A stretch of DNA of 64,000 bases from assembly GCA_002104945.1 (NCBI GenBank), contig MCFH01000043.1:62001-126000 (forward strand). Direction: 5' to 3'. How positions within the stretch are numbered: the stretch's first letter is position 1; the number at the start of each line of letters is the position of its first letter. Shown piece after piece: positions 21,448 to 34,785 of the stretch. Source of the stretch: Piromyces finnis (taxonomy: Eukaryota; Neocallimastigomycota; Neocallimastigomycetes; Neocallimastigales; Neocallimastigaceae). Position numbers and translations under genes: made by a program. The notes under the pieces were generated by a model. That model did no database searches, was not told the DNA's origin, and was given only the letters and a program-made list of their open reading frames with translations.

Positions 21448-24400
21448 ATTGAAAAAAGTTATTCTTTTTTTAATATATTTATTTTATATTATTCTTATTT
21501 AAAAAAAATTATATTTACTTGTTTCTAAAATCAATATCGTCAATTTCAACACCAAATTTGTTTTTGTAGTAACGTTCTTTCCATCCTGCTTCCCATAATT
21601 TAATATCATCTTCTGGTTCTGGTTCACTATTTTCAGAATCATCTTCATCATCAATTCTTGGTTTTTTAATAGAAAGGGCTGAATCAGTTGATAATGAATA
21701 AGAAGTTGATGAACTATCATCACTATATTTTCTTTTATTTTCATTTAAATCATTTTGAGGTTTGAAATTATTGATTCCAGAACGAAGTTCTGCAGCAGCA
21801 GCTTGATTCCTTAAACGATTTGCTCTTTTTTGTGCAACAATATCTCTATTTTGCTCAGCAGAGGCCTTTAAACTTTCTTTTTTACGTTTTATAATTTCAC
21901 GATTTGATGTTATATTATTACCAAGTTCTATAAGTTCAGGTAAATTTTGATTTTCTATTGGACTTTCTTTTTCTTTTTCCTTATCTTTTTCTTTTCCCTT
22001 TTCTTTTTCTTTTTCCTTTTCCTTTTTACTTTTATTGTTATTTGAAGAATTTGGATTTTCTATAAAAACCTCATTCTGCTTTAATAAAACTGGAATATCA
22101 TCTCTTAAATCATCATCTCTTTTTGAATAATCAATTCTGTTTTTATTATATTTATCCATATAATCATCCTTGATTCCTAATTCTCTTTTTCTTTGATCAT
22201 GTCTTCTCTTTTTTGCCATTTCACGATAACGCTCTTCCTTTTTTCTTCTTTCACGGAAGGTTTGATCTTCAAGTTCCCCTAATTCAATCATGATTTCTTT
22301 AACGTGATCTAAATTAATTTCACCACTATCAGTAATATATCCTCCAAAAGATGGTAAAAGTCTTCTATATATTTTAATCAAAACATCAATAGCACCTTCT
22401 CTAATTTCTAGTGATGGTAGATGAGGTAAGAAATCATTACCAACAAAGAAACATAAAAATACCCAATCATCAATAATTCTTTCAACATCATATTGAAATG
22501 GTAAGTTATCTATTTTTAATTCTGCTTCCAAGTATTCTTTTAAAATATTGATGTGGAAAAATAAAAATGGCTTTGGTTTATCTTCAACTATTGAAGTCTC
22601 ATCTTCTATATAAATAAAAAATATAATATATATATTTTATAGTTAGTTAAAATTATAATAATAAAATTTAGTAATTCTTATTTTATTTTTATATGACAAA
22701 TATTTACGTCTTGTTGGATCAGCGTATTGATTACGATACTCATTTTTAGTTTGCTGATAAAATACATCTTCTCTAATAATTTTAAAATGTGGTTCATGAG
22801 TAGCCATACTAAGCATAATTAAATCCGCATCTAAACCATACATTACATGGTGAGTATTAGGGTCATATCCTTCAGAATTACGTTGTCTTCGGATGAAATC
22901 CATAATTTTATGTTCACCTTCTCCTGGAACACCTGCATCTGATAAAATAACTTTCAACTAATTTATAATAAGTGTTTTAAAAAATTAATTCATATATTAA
23001 AATATAAAATGTATCTTTATATCATAGTACTTACTCCTTTCCATCCTGGATTATTGTTTAATCTGTCATTTATATAATATTTAAGATATCTTGATAGTTT
23101 ATCCATAAATGGGGTACCTGGTGTAATACAATTCGAATCAAAATTTACTTTTTCTTTAGTTGGTTCTATTATAGTTTCTCCTCTTTTCTCCATTTCTTCT
23201 CTTTTACGTTCTTCTTCTTCATTTTTTTTAATGGCATCGAGAGCTGCACGAAAACGACGTGAACGTTGTTGATTCATTTTTGCACGTGGGGCAACACCAT
23301 CTATTATTTTTAATAAATAAATATGATAAATATTAATTAATTATATTTAATTTCATATATAAAGGTTCTATACAATTTACCAATTGCAAGATATAATAAT
23401 TTTCTTGGACGAACCATGTTCATTAATCTATCTATATATTTGAATACTTCAATAAGCATTTCTTCCTATATATATATATTATTATTATTATTTTTTTAAA
23501 AAAGGTATATTATTGATATTTAATATATTATCTATATAGATATGAATATTGTAAAATTGTTTATTAATGTAATACTTCTGTATCTGGCGCAGGCTATCAT
23601 AAATCATATTATTACCAATTTTTCATTATTCATATAAAAATATAGCAAAATAAGAAAATATATATAATATTAATAAGAATCTTAACAATTTTCCTTTTAT
23701 ATAGGTTAATTTCCTTTTTAAATCTAAATATTTCTATAATTTTTAATCGATAATACTAAAATGTATAAATATTTTTTAAGTATTAAATATATCTTTAATA
23801 TATGATAAAATATTTACATTTCATATTATTCTTTATATGTCATTATTAGTTATAAAGAATAAAATGAGAAATAAATATTATCAAAAGGAAATTTTAACTA
23901 TTGAAAAATACTTTTTATTATGACAATACCTTGTCTGTATTATTATATCCGAATGGAATATCAATATAATAATTTTATGAATTATTTTAAAAATATAAAA
24001 TATTAAACGATTATATAATAAATTAATATATTATTGTATTTAAATTACATTTAATAGTAATAAAAGTTTGTTGAAAAAAAAAAAAAAAAAAAAAAAAACA
24101 TTTTGCTTTAATATAAAAATTCATAATATATTTATTATTTAAAGAATTTTTATTTGCATTAAAATCTTATTTAACTTTATAAAACTTAAAATAAAATAAA
24201 GAATTATATATTTTATCTTACCCGCTTTTTATATTTAATAAAGTGGGAATCGATAATTAAAAAGCGAGTGAAAAATAAAAATATATTATTTATTATATTT
24301 TTATAGTATTAATTAATATTAATTTTTAAATTAATCATAAAATATTGAGTTTAAAATTTATTATATTGATTGATTAATCCAGTTTGTGTTTATTAAAAGA

Positions 24401-24999
24401 GGAGCATTAAGAAATAATCGAGAATATGGATGAATATTTATTTCCATTGTTAGATTAATTTTTGGATTATCATTATAGTTTTTAATCATTTCAAATTCAT
24501 ATAAATATTATATACGAAAAATCAAGAAAAGAACACATAAAAAAAGATTATTTTATTTAATATTTCCATTTTTTTTTTTCATAATAGATGCAATAAAATC
24601 ATTTTGTTAAAATGATAATATTATCAAATTTATATAATTTTATAAAAGAAAATTTTTTAGTATAAATTATGTTAAAATATATCATAAAATTTTAATTACA
24701 AATATGTAAAATAAAATTATTAGTAAAGTTATAATATCCAACATAATAATATTATAATTTAATCATTAATAAGAGTAATTTGATTATAAATATGTTGACT
24801 TACTTGGATGAGTACATGGATGAACAATACCATTCATATCAAGATATAAATTATCATTTTCAAATCCATTAGGATTCGGCTTTGATATATCTACTGGTAT
24901 TTCAAAACCATCAACGACTGATGCACTTTCTTCTATTGCCGCTGATATTAATCTTGGATATTTATTTGTTAAATAACGAAATAAGGCTGGAACACCCAT
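19886..24999 (-). CDS. RAT1: 5'-3' exoribonuclease 2 (XRN2/Rat1 family)
   Basis: Nuclear exonuclease for pre-rRNA processing and transcription termination. Exons (minus): 24999-24804, micro-exon 23593-23576, 23465-23381, 23300-23035, 22957-22708, 22605-21519, 21352-21280, 21177-20755, 20652-20504, 20366-19886; about 1,009 residues. Motifs in order: [38 protein letters not shown] (micro-exon); [85 protein letters not shown]; a Lys/Glu-rich spacer; [27 protein letters not shown]. The CCHC knuckle of animal and plant XRN2 is absent, as in yeast Rat1. The C-terminus is Asn/Tyr-rich. The junction between exon 1 and the micro-exon leaves two bases unexplained, so one boundary is unresolved. A possible last intron starts at the GTAAGT near 19920. 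Confidence 0.93.
23576..23593 (-). other. RAT1: 18-nt micro-exon of RAT1
   Basis: Within the long first intron, the minus strand reads TAG|CCT GCG CCA GAT ACA GAA|GTATTA, encoding PAPDTE. It joins in frame to GAA GAA ATG of the next exon to give the conserved PAP..EEEM block that follows HPCTHP in XRN2 proteins. The donor-side phase of exon 1 does not match its acceptor exactly, so another tiny exon or a non-canonical site may exist. Confidence 0.6.
23594..24803 (-). other. Long first intron of RAT1
   Basis: About 1.2 kb with a GTAAGT donor after CTHP, far longer than the other introns of this gene (roughly 75-390 bp). It is AT-rich and contains a G+C-richer inverted repeat near 24221-24270 (CGCTTTTTA and TAAAAAGCG). 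Confidence 0.6.
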
Positions 25000-25805
25000 A
25001 TTATGCTATTATAATTGTAAAAAAAACTAAATGTAACAAAAAAAAAAAAACTTATGAAAACGAAAAAAAAGGATAGATAGTTTAATTAAATATTATTTCA
25101 AAACTTTATATTTATCTATTTTAATCTAATTTATTTAATAAATTAACAAATTTCTTTAAGATTAATTAATTAGATTTCTACTTCTATTATATTATTTTTT
25201 ATTAATTTTTTTTTTAAAAAAAAATAGGGTAATATTTTTAATTTTATATATATATTTTTTTTTTTTTAAAATTAATTTAATTTTTAATAGGAATATAATA
25301 AATATAAATATAATGTATTTTTTAAAATATATATTATATAATATTATTTAATATAATTTTATTACTTTCAATTGTATCAAAATTTTATTTTATTTTTTTT
25401 TTTTTTTTTATAAATATTAAGAAATGTTTTTTTAAAATAATAATATGTAATAAAATGTAAAAGATATAACCAATAATATAAATATATAAAATATCATATA
25501 CAAAAAAATTTATTGGCTTATTTTAGTATTCACAAGTACATTATTGTAGAAGAAAGAAATCTGAATTTTAACCAATCATATATAATATTTTTCAATAATA
25601 TATAATTTTTAAAATTTAAAAAAAAATAATTAAATTTTAAAATTAGTGATGTATATGAATTAATATAATTACAAAATACTATATATTTTTTTATAATTTC
25701 TTTTACAATTTAAATAACAGTAAAAAAAATATATATAATAATATATATAAAGTTTCATTTTAATTAAATATATTAAAATTAAATACAAAAGTATTATTTC
25801 GTAAA
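25000..25805. promoter_or_regulatory. Divergent promoter region between RAT1 and UTP18
   Basis: The start codons of the two genes face away from each other 806 bp apart. The region is AT-rich with T runs (25250-25270, 25385-25409) and no other gene. Position and orientation imply promoters for both; no specific factor site can be named. Confidence 0.5.
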
Positions 25806-28403
25806 ATGGAAAATATTATGATTGATTCAGCAAATGCTGACCTTAAAAAAAGAAAAGTCAGCAACAAGGAAAATGAAAGATTAATGGAGAAAGAAGCTAT
25901 GGATGCTTTTGTTGAAGAAGAAACAGGAAAAATTTCAAAAGATAAAAAAGAAATGGAACTTGAAACCATGATTTTTGGTGGTGATGATGACCGTGTTAAA
26001 AATACTTTAGATTTTATTGGTCACGAATTCAGTGATGATGAAGCCGAAAAGTTTGCTAAAATATATGAATTTAGTGATGATGAAAAGGAAGAAATTTTTG
26101 GAGATGATGTAATATTATAATTATTAATGTGTATTATTTAAAATTATGTTATAATTTTTCAACTTTAAAAATAAATTCTCGAATTTAAGAAATTTCAATA
26201 AACAAATTTTCTGACATTAATAAAAACTTTATTTATCCATTTTATATTATATCGAAAAATAATAGGATATTATCATTGATACAACAAAAAATACAACACT
26301 TGATTTAGATGGTAATATAACAACATTGTTATTTTATTACTATAATTTTATAAAACATTTCAAGGAAAAATTCAATTAAGCATATATTTTATAATTAATA
26401 ATATATATTTTTTAAAAGATTCTGAAGAAGAAAAAGATGAAGATAAAATGGAAATTGAAAATGAAAATGAAAAAATTGAAATGACTCCAGCATGGTATGA
26501 TGAAGATGATGAAACTCTTGAAATTAATTTAACTTCAGTTAATCGTACTAAGAAATTACGTGAAACAGAACAAGAAATTACTTTAAGTGGTGCTGAATAT
26601 GAAAAACGTTTAAGAAAACAGTAATATTTTATTAATTTATAAATTAATGAAAACTCAACTTAATATAAAGAAAAAAAATAATTTATAAAACATATTTTAT
26701 TAATGATTATTCTATATATTATTCAAATATTATATCAATTTAAATAAAACTAAACCCAACAAAATTTACTTAACTAAATTTTGATAAAATTAATAACATT
26801 GTCATAATAACCAACAAATAGATTCGAAAAAGTTTATAGAAGACCAATTTGGGCTTATACTAAAGCTGAAGCTCAAAATCTTGGTATTGAGAGAGATGAA
26901 CAATTTTCATTCTTTAAAGCATCTCAAGACATTGTTAATGACAGTTTTACTACAAGAACATTATCTTCAAACAAGATTGATATTCTCCGTGTTCATGATG
27001 CTAATCAAGAAGAATACTCTAATGTTAGTATTCATATTTTAAATGTTAATTTAACTTTATAATTTTTCAAATCTAGTTTATCATTAACTAGATAAGAGAA
27101 AAACAAAATTAAAATTTATTTGATATTTTTGTATTATTTATTAATTTATTATATAATTATAAAATTAGGCTGTTATTCAAAATGTTTCATTCCATCCAAA
27201 TGGTCAAGTATTAATGACATCTGGTTTTGATAAGACTTTGAGATTATTCCAAGTAAATATTATTAATGATAATATGATATAATATAAATATTTATATAAA
27301 TAAGAAATATTTATTTTTATTATTTTTATTATTATTATAGGTTGATGGTAAAATAAATAAGAAAATCCAAAGTGTACATTTCCAAGATATGCCAATATAT
27401 AATGCTAATTTCTTCCCAGATGGTCAAGAAGTTATTATAACAGGTAGAAGACGTTTCTTCTATATATATGATTTAAATGGTGGTGAAATTACAAAAATAC
27501 AAGGTATTAAAGGACACGATGATAAAAGTTATGAAAGATGTAAGGTATCTCCATGTAATAATTATATAGCATTCCTTGGAGCCAATGGTTATATAATTTT
27601 AGTATCAAGAAAAACAAAACAATGGATTGCTGATCTTAAGGTTAATAAGACAGTAAAAGATCTTGATTTCTCAAAAGATGGAAAATATATATATGCTATT
27701 GGAGGTAAATATTTGCAAATTTAAAAATTATTAGATTTTTCTTTATATTCGTATGAACATGTGTAAACCATTTACAATTATAAAAATAATTTTTTAATAA
27801 TTTATATTATATTTAAATTAAATTCTAGTTGATGGAGAAGTATATCAATGGGATGTAGGATCAAGAACATGTATTCACAGATTCTCTGATGAAGGTGCTG
27901 TTAAATCTACTACTATCTGTGTATCAAGAAATGGAGAATACTTTGCTACAGGGTAAATATATAAAATAAAAAAATAAAATTTCTAATTTTTATATTTTAT
28001 TAATGAAATATTAATTTCCTATTATTTTTAAAAAATGAAAAAAATATAAAACTATTTGTAAAATAGTTCAAATACTGGTGTTGTTAATATATATAATAAT
28101 GAATGTTTAACAGAAACAAGACCAATTCCACAAAAATCAATATTAAACCTTACCACTTCAATTCATAATATGAAATTCAATTCAGATTCCCAATTATTAG
28201 CTATTTCAAGTCACTCAAAGAAAGATCAATTTAAATTAATTCATTTACCATCAATGCGTGTATTCCCTAACTGGCCAACCTCTACTACACCATTAAGTTA
28301 TGTTAGTTCCTTTGACTTTTCACCTAATAGTGGTTACTTAGCCATTGGTAATGATAAGGGAAAAGTACTTTTATATCGTCTTGGCAGTTATCCAAGAGCA
28401 TAA
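25806..28403 (+). CDS. UTP18: UTP18-like WD40 protein, SSU processome component
   Basis: Eight exons: 25806-26108, 26266-26311, 26419-26620, 26822-27023, 27169-27252, 27341-27704, 27829-27952, 28067-28403; 553 residues, close to human (556). All junctions are GT-AG and keep frame. The N-terminus is acidic and Lys-rich, then TPAWYDEDDETLEINL, EYEKRLRKQFEKVYRRPIWA and a WD40 propeller: AVIQNVSFHPNGQVLMTSGF, IYNANFFPDGQEVIITGRRR, FFYIYDLNGGEI, KTKQWIADLKVN, DGEVYQWDVGSRTCIHRF and SNTGVVNIY, ending in a seventh blade (LAIGNDKGKVLLYRLG). UTP18 is part of the UtpB module of the U3 snoRNP that makes 18S rRNA in the nucleolus. Confidence 0.95.
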
Positions 28404-29283
<880 letters not shown>

Positions 29284-30519
29284 TTATACAAATTTAAAAT
29301 ATAAATTTCCTTTTTTAATAATGTAAATATCAGCTGTTTTAAATTTATTTTTTCTTAGTACAGATATTGTTGGAATGATAAAAGTTCCATTTTTCTCAAT
29401 CCGATTATCAATACTATCCATATAAAATCCAGTAATATACAAAATAATTTCTATATCTCTATCTGAAGTCCCGGTATACTCAATTGCAAAAAGAAGGACA
29501 TCAAAATCATCAGTGTTTAAGTCCTTAATTTTAATTTTATTTTTTTTGAGGTAATGAATAAGTTGTTCTTTGCTTCCTTCGGTAATAAGAGATTTAACAT
29601 TTTCTCTCACAATATCAATATTTTGAATGACATGTTCATTAACTATTTTCTTACTCATATCAAAATTTAATTGTTTAGATTGAAGTTTCTTCACAAAATC
29701 ATATTTTCTATTTATGTGATATTTATTATCATAGTTATTAAACAAACCGAACACCTTTGACTCTTTTTCATTTTCGTTATTGATAATTTTACCTTGATTT
29801 ATTATCTCTTCGCTATCTACGTAATTATGGTCATTTTTGAGAAAGACACCAATATTATTATATTTTTCTTTTTCTATAGCTTTCATATACCAACTATTTT
29901 CTATGAATATACGACTAAATTGTTCCTCGATCATATTATTCAATTCATTATTAGATATGGGTATATTTTGTTTAGAACAACGAATTAAATTTATAATAAA
30001 ACAATTATCATACAACGTATATCTAAAAATGATATTAATAAATTCAAGGCTTAAACCATTGATAATATAAGAATCAATGTTGTATATATCAAAACCATTA
30101 TTTAATATATATTTTAAGTTTTCTTTATTTAACAGTCCGTTAGAATCTAAATAATATAAGATATTTATATGATCCATTTCATAATTAATATCTGCACCAT
30201 GTTCAATCAAAGTATCTGCGATATCAAATTTATTGCTTTTTATAGCTGAAAATAATGGCGTTTTTCTTCCCATTAATTTAAAATCGTAGGTATAGTCAAG
30301 ATTACCATACTCTCTTAATATAATTTTAATCATTGCATGAGAAGCATTATTTTCAATTAAAAAAATTAACATATCTATATCTTTTAAAGAAACAAGTTCC
30401 GTTAATGTTGTATTATTATTAATTAGAAACTTTTTCAGTTTCTTTTTATTATCATTAATTATTAGATACAAAGCATAATTTCTTTTTTCTTCTAATGTTT
30501 TAAAATTGTTATTATTCAT
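29284..30519 (-). CDS. Ankyrin-repeat-like protein, truncated second module
   Basis: A single exon of 411 residues. Residues about 80-125 read GRKTPLFSAIKSNKFDIADT then LIEHGADINYE, an ankyrin repeat, followed by ILYYLDSNGLLNKENLKYIL. Residues 1-250 match the N-terminal module of the 31992-33602 protein in order and spacing (a DVLIFLIE-type helix pair, PLFxAIKxxxFxIADxLIxHGADIN, LKYILNxGxD, NSWYMKAIEK). A second module starts at about 315 (VRENVKSLITEGSKEQLIHY) but stops after TISVLRKNKFKTADIYIIKK, within its first ankyrin repeat. The gene therefore looks shortened at its 3' end relative to its neighbour. Likely a protein-binding protein; partner unknown. Confidence 0.8.
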   Translation of the reverse strand: MNNNNFKTLEEKRNYALYLIINDNKKKLKKFLINNNTTLTELVSLKDIDMLIFLIENNASHAMIKIILREYGNLDYTYDFKLMGRKTPLFSAIKSNKFDIADTLIEHGADINYEMDHINILYYLDSNGLLNKENLKYILNNGFDIYNIDSYIINGLSLEFINIIFRYTLYDNCFIINLIRCSKQNIPISNNELNNMIEEQFSRIFIENSWYMKAIEKEKYNNIGVFLKNDHNYVDSEEIINQGKIINNENEKESKVFGLFNNYDNKYHINRKYDFVKKLQSKQLNFDMSKKIVNEHVIQNIDIVRENVKSLITEGSKEQLIHYLKKNKIKIKDLNTDDFDVLLFAIEYTGTSDRDIEIILYITGFYMDSIDNRIEKNGTFIIPTISVLRKNKFKTADIYIIKKGNLYFKFV

Positions 30520-31776
30520 GAGTAATTATTGAAATTTGTTTTTAATTTCACTTTTTATTTTTATTATTAAATATATAAAATTATTATGATATTCAATAAA
30601 ACTCTTAATTTTTTCTTTATTCTATATTATTGTTTTTTAAAGGAATTAATGATTATCCTTAAATCTTTTTAAGAAATTTTAAAAGTTTTATTTTTTTTAA
30701 AAAAAAATAATTTTTTTGTTTTTGTTTTTGTGTTTTTGTTGATGTTTTCTATAAATAAATAATTTTTTTTTTTTTGGTTAGTAATTTAATATATTTGAAT
30801 ATATATTTTTATATAAATATTTATTAAATTAAAATTAATTATTTTTTTATTAAATATACTCGATTTTCAAAAAAAGTTAACTTTTCATTTTCTATTTACA
30901 CCTAATTAATAAATTTTAGGATTTGATGTAATCAATTTTGGTGTAACATTTTACTAATTCACATGATAACAATTTTCACTTGGAAAACTCTTAAAAGCTA
31001 AAATATCTTTTTAATTGCTTTTGTCCTCCCCCATTCTTATTAAATTAATCAACCATAAAAAATATAAAAATTAAAATAATTACTATGTAATTGAATAATT
31101 GAATAAAATCACTTTATTTGTTGGCATATTCTAATTTTGATTTCCTATTATATATAATTAGAAAATACTAAAAAAAAAAAAAAGTTATTTTGTAATTAAA
31201 ATTTTGGGTTAATAATATACCGCTAGACACAAAAAAATTGTAATAAAAAAAATAAATAATATGTATTTATCAATTATCTTTATCATGTTATTATAATATT
31301 AAAACAATAGTAAGCTTATAAATTTTGTATTTCTATTGTGCTGTTATTTGTACACAATGAGTTGATATTTTATATTATTAATACTTTAAGAGTTCATTAA
31401 TATTAATACATTATAGTTTAAAGTTTTCCAATCCACATTACTAAATGTTATATTACTTTATTTTTATCTTAATTGAAAATAACAAAAGTCTAAATCCATT
31501 TCATTTTTATACTAATTTTCTTCATCTAAAATAGAACTACTTAAACCTACCTCTTTCTTTCCCACTTAACACAAATTAATTTTTTAAATTTAAATAAATT
31601 AAATTAATTAATCACAACATACAAATCACAAAACCCAAAATAATAATAAAAATGAATTAGTATTAGAATCTTCCCCTAAATGTTTTTTTTTTTTTTTTTT
31701 TATAATAAAAATAAATAAATAAAAATAATAATGAAAAAATAAAACACTATCTTAATATGCATTTTAGCACAATTTA

Positions 31777-31866
<90 letters not shown>

Positions 31867-31991
31867 AAAAAAATAAAAAAAAAAAAATAACATTTAAAAC
31901 AAAACAAATTAAAATAATTAAATAACAATTCCAATATAATTTATATAAATATATTCATAATAAATATATCATGTTAAAGAAATAAATAATA
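30520..31991. promoter_or_regulatory. Divergent intergenic region between the two ankyrin-like genes
   Basis: The two paralogues are transcribed away from each other across 1.47 kb. It holds T and A homopolymers, a CCTCCCCC-containing patch near 31023-31033, and a pure (AAT)n array at 31779-31857. No other gene is seen. Confidence 0.5.
31779..31860. repeat. (AAT)n microsatellite
   Basis: About 27 uninterrupted ATA/AAT units, about 130 bp upstream of the start codon of the plus-strand ankyrin-like gene. Confidence 0.9.
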
Positions 31992-33602
31992 ATGAATAAA
32001 CGAACTCTTACATTTGAATTTTATAAATTATTGCAAAATAATGATATCACTGGAATGAAAAAGATTTTAAAACAAAATAAATTGACTATATTAGATTTCA
32101 GAAATTATACTAAAAATATAGTACCGGATGTATTGATGACAGCAGTAGAACAAAATTGTTCCATTGAAATGATTGAGTATATCATAGAAGAAGGAATGTA
32201 TTTAGATTTAGATTATGAGGTTGATTTTGAAGAAAAAGGATATAAAAGTCCATTATTTACAGCTATTAAAAATGAATTTTTTAATATTGCTGATGTGTTA
32301 ATTGACCATGGAGCTGACATTAATGGTGAGATTCAATATACAGATATTATTACCTATTTAAATTGTTTAGGAGTCCTGAATAACAATATTTTAAAGTACA
32401 TTTTAAATCATGGGTATGATGTCGATTCACTAGATGCTTTTTCCATTAATACACTTAAAGTTAAACATGTTCAAATTATTTTTGACTTGATAGGTAATAC
32501 AAAAATAGATATTAGAAATGATTGGTATATGGAAGCTATAGATAAAAAAAATTATGAAATGTTGGCTATATTGATTAAAAATAATCCAAAGGGAAAGGAA
32601 GAAGGATTCTTAATAGCCGTTTCACTACTTAAAAGTTATGACCTTAAAAATCACACCTCCAGAAAAAACACATTTCTAAATAAATTAAAAAATCAATCTT
32701 TACCACTAATAATACCACCAACTTTATTGGAAAAAGTAATGATACCAGATATAAAAGGAAAACGTGAAAATATTAAAGAATTAATAAAAAATAATGAAAT
32801 GAAAAAATTTGAAGCATATGTCATTCAAAATAAGATTCCTTTAACAGAATTTAATACCGAAAAATTTGATATCCTTATCTTTTCGATTGAACATAATATT
32901 TCATTAAAATGGATCAAATTTATAGTAAAATTAGGTCCTTACTATAATTTCAATTATAACATTAAAATCATAAATAAACCAAGTTATGGCACACCAACTT
33001 CACTTGACACTGACTATTATAAATCACCCCTTACAGTAGCTATTGATCATCAACGATTCGATATTGCTGATTATCTTCAAGAAAACGGGGCAAAACTCTT
33101 TACCGATTGGGTGATACGAAGCCGTTCCCAGAAATACAAAACCCATATTGATATACTAGAATATTTGTATCGTAATAAAAATTTAAATGATAATACCCTT
33201 AGCTATCTCTATTCCGAACAAAGTCATACCAATAACATATATTCTTTAAAAATTAATGCTGTTGAAGAAGCTATTAGATTAGATGAAACTGATATGGCAA
33301 AAGCTGTCATAGAAACATTCCATTTACCAATAAAAAAAAATTGGTATTGTATTGCATTAAAAAGTGGTAATTCAACCATGATGGAATATATGTTGGAAAA
33401 TGATCCACGAGACATAGATCAAGTCATTTCACAATTAAACGAAATTATCTATAATGAAAATCTTAATAAAGAAGCCTTTATTAAAGCCACTGAAATAAAA
33501 AATAAAGATATAGCTACGGTATTACGTAGAATATATGCAGCAAAGAATTTTAATTATGTCGTTAATAATATTAGTGAAAAATTGATTAATCTTAATATAT
33601 AA
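31992..33602 (+). CDS. Ankyrin-repeat-like protein with two tandem modules
   Basis: A single exon of 536 residues. Module 1 (about 1-250) contains YKSPLFTAIKNEFFNIADVL, IDHGADINGE, YLNCLGVLNNNILKYILNHG and NDWYMEAIDKKNYEMLAI. Module 2 (about 258-500) repeats the plan: MKKFEAYVIQNKIPLTEF, DILIFSIEHNISLKWIKFIV, YKSPLTVAIDHQRFDIADYL, QENGAKLF, ILEYLYRNKNLNDNTLSYLY and KKNWYCIALKSGNSTMMEYM. The protein therefore looks like an internal duplication of a roughly 250-residue ankyrin-like unit. The divergently transcribed neighbour is a shorter paralogue. Families of this type are expanded in anaerobic gut fungi (recollection, not checked). Function unknown, presumably protein binding. Confidence 0.85.
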   Translation: MNKRTLTFEFYKLLQNNDITGMKKILKQNKLTILDFRNYTKNIVPDVLMTAVEQNCSIEMIEYIIEEGMYLDLDYEVDFEEKGYKSPLFTAIKNEFFNIADVLIDHGADINGEIQYTDIITYLNCLGVLNNNILKYILNHGYDVDSLDAFSINTLKVKHVQIIFDLIGNTKIDIRNDWYMEAIDKKNYEMLAILIKNNPKGKEEGFLIAVSLLKSYDLKNHTSRKNTFLNKLKNQSLPLIIPPTLLEKVMIPDIKGKRENIKELIKNNEMKKFEAYVIQNKIPLTEFNTEKFDILIFSIEHNISLKWIKFIVKLGPYYNFNYNIKIINKPSYGTPTSLDTDYYKSPLTVAIDHQRFDIADYLQENGAKLFTDWVIRSRSQKYKTHIDILEYLYRNKNLNDNTLSYLYSEQSHTNNIYSLKINAVEEAIRLDETDMAKAVIETFHLPIKKNWYCIALKSGNSTMMEYMLENDPRDIDQVISQLNEIIYNENLNKEAFIKATEIKNKDIATVLRRIYAAKNFNYVVNNISEKLINLNI

Positions 33603-34785
33603 TAAAATTTTGTGTTCTATTAGAAGGGGAAAATGGAAGAAAGCAAAAAGGTATAAATTATAGAAACTAATTTTTACAGAAATAAATAGTTTATTCAAGA
33701 TATATAATCGTATTTTTATCAATGATATATGTTTAACATTAATACTATCAGATGATCAGATTAATAATAATAAAAATTTAAAAAAAAATAAAAAAGTGTA
33801 AAATAGAAAATAATAGAAGCAATATAACTCATCATTATTATTTATATAGTATCTTTTTAAAAAAAAAAAAAAAAGAAAAGAAAAAGAAATATATAAATAT
33901 AAATGCACTATAAAATGGCAAAAATAATAATATATTAAATATTACATTAAAAATATCTTAAACATTTGTATTTAAAATATTTACATATAAAAAAAAAAAA
34001 AACTAAATAAAATCAAAAAACTTTAATTTCACCAATTTTTATCATCTTTTACTTTTTTTTTTTTTTTTTTATAATGTAATAATAGTTATATAACAATTTT
34101 TTCTAATAATAATGATATTTAAGAAATTATTATTAAGAAAAATGAGAAGCTTATTTTTTTTTTAGTTTTTTAAAAAACAGAGTAAATATTATTTCATTTA
34201 TATTCCTTTTCAAAAAAAAAAAAAAAAATTATTTATATCTCTATTCAAATATAATAAAATTTTTATATTAATATTATTTTTAAAGTTTATAAAGTAATAA
34301 TAATTAATAAAAATTAAAGTTTATTTTTTTTAATAGGAAAAAAGATTATACAAATTATTTTTTGTTTCTAAAATTTATTAATATTTAGATGAACATTTAA
34401 AATAATAACAGTAGTAGCATTACCTATTTATTCTAATTTAATAATATCTTTATAAAAAAAAATTGGAAAAAATATTAGTATATGAAGGAAATGTAAGAAA
34501 ATAGACTGATTTATAAACTTTTATTAATATAAAGATGATATATAAAAAAAACAAGATAATTTGATATATTAATCAACTGTAATTTTATTTTCTTTTTTTT
34601 TTTTTTTTTTTTACTCTTTATTATTTTTTATATATTTTATGATGGATTGAATCAATATTTATATTATATAGATTATACATTATTTATTTTCAATAATTAT
34701 CATTTTTATTAATTCATTATATTCAACATAGGGATAAAACATTTTCATCATCATTATATTACATTATTAAAAAAAAAATTAAACT
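33603..34785. other. AT-rich intergenic region
   Basis: No gene is recognised. It contains several A and T homopolymers (for example 34051-34071, 34592-34612). The last part serves as upstream region of the LRR gene; an A-rich leader precedes its ATG. Confidence 0.5.

Noticed and set aside
25760-25969. Minus-strand ORF overlapping the first exon of UTP18
   Set aside because: Antisense shadow of the UTP18 N-terminus.
29794-30070. Plus-strand ORFs inside the minus-strand ankyrin-like gene
   Set aside because: Shadows of a well-supported coding frame.
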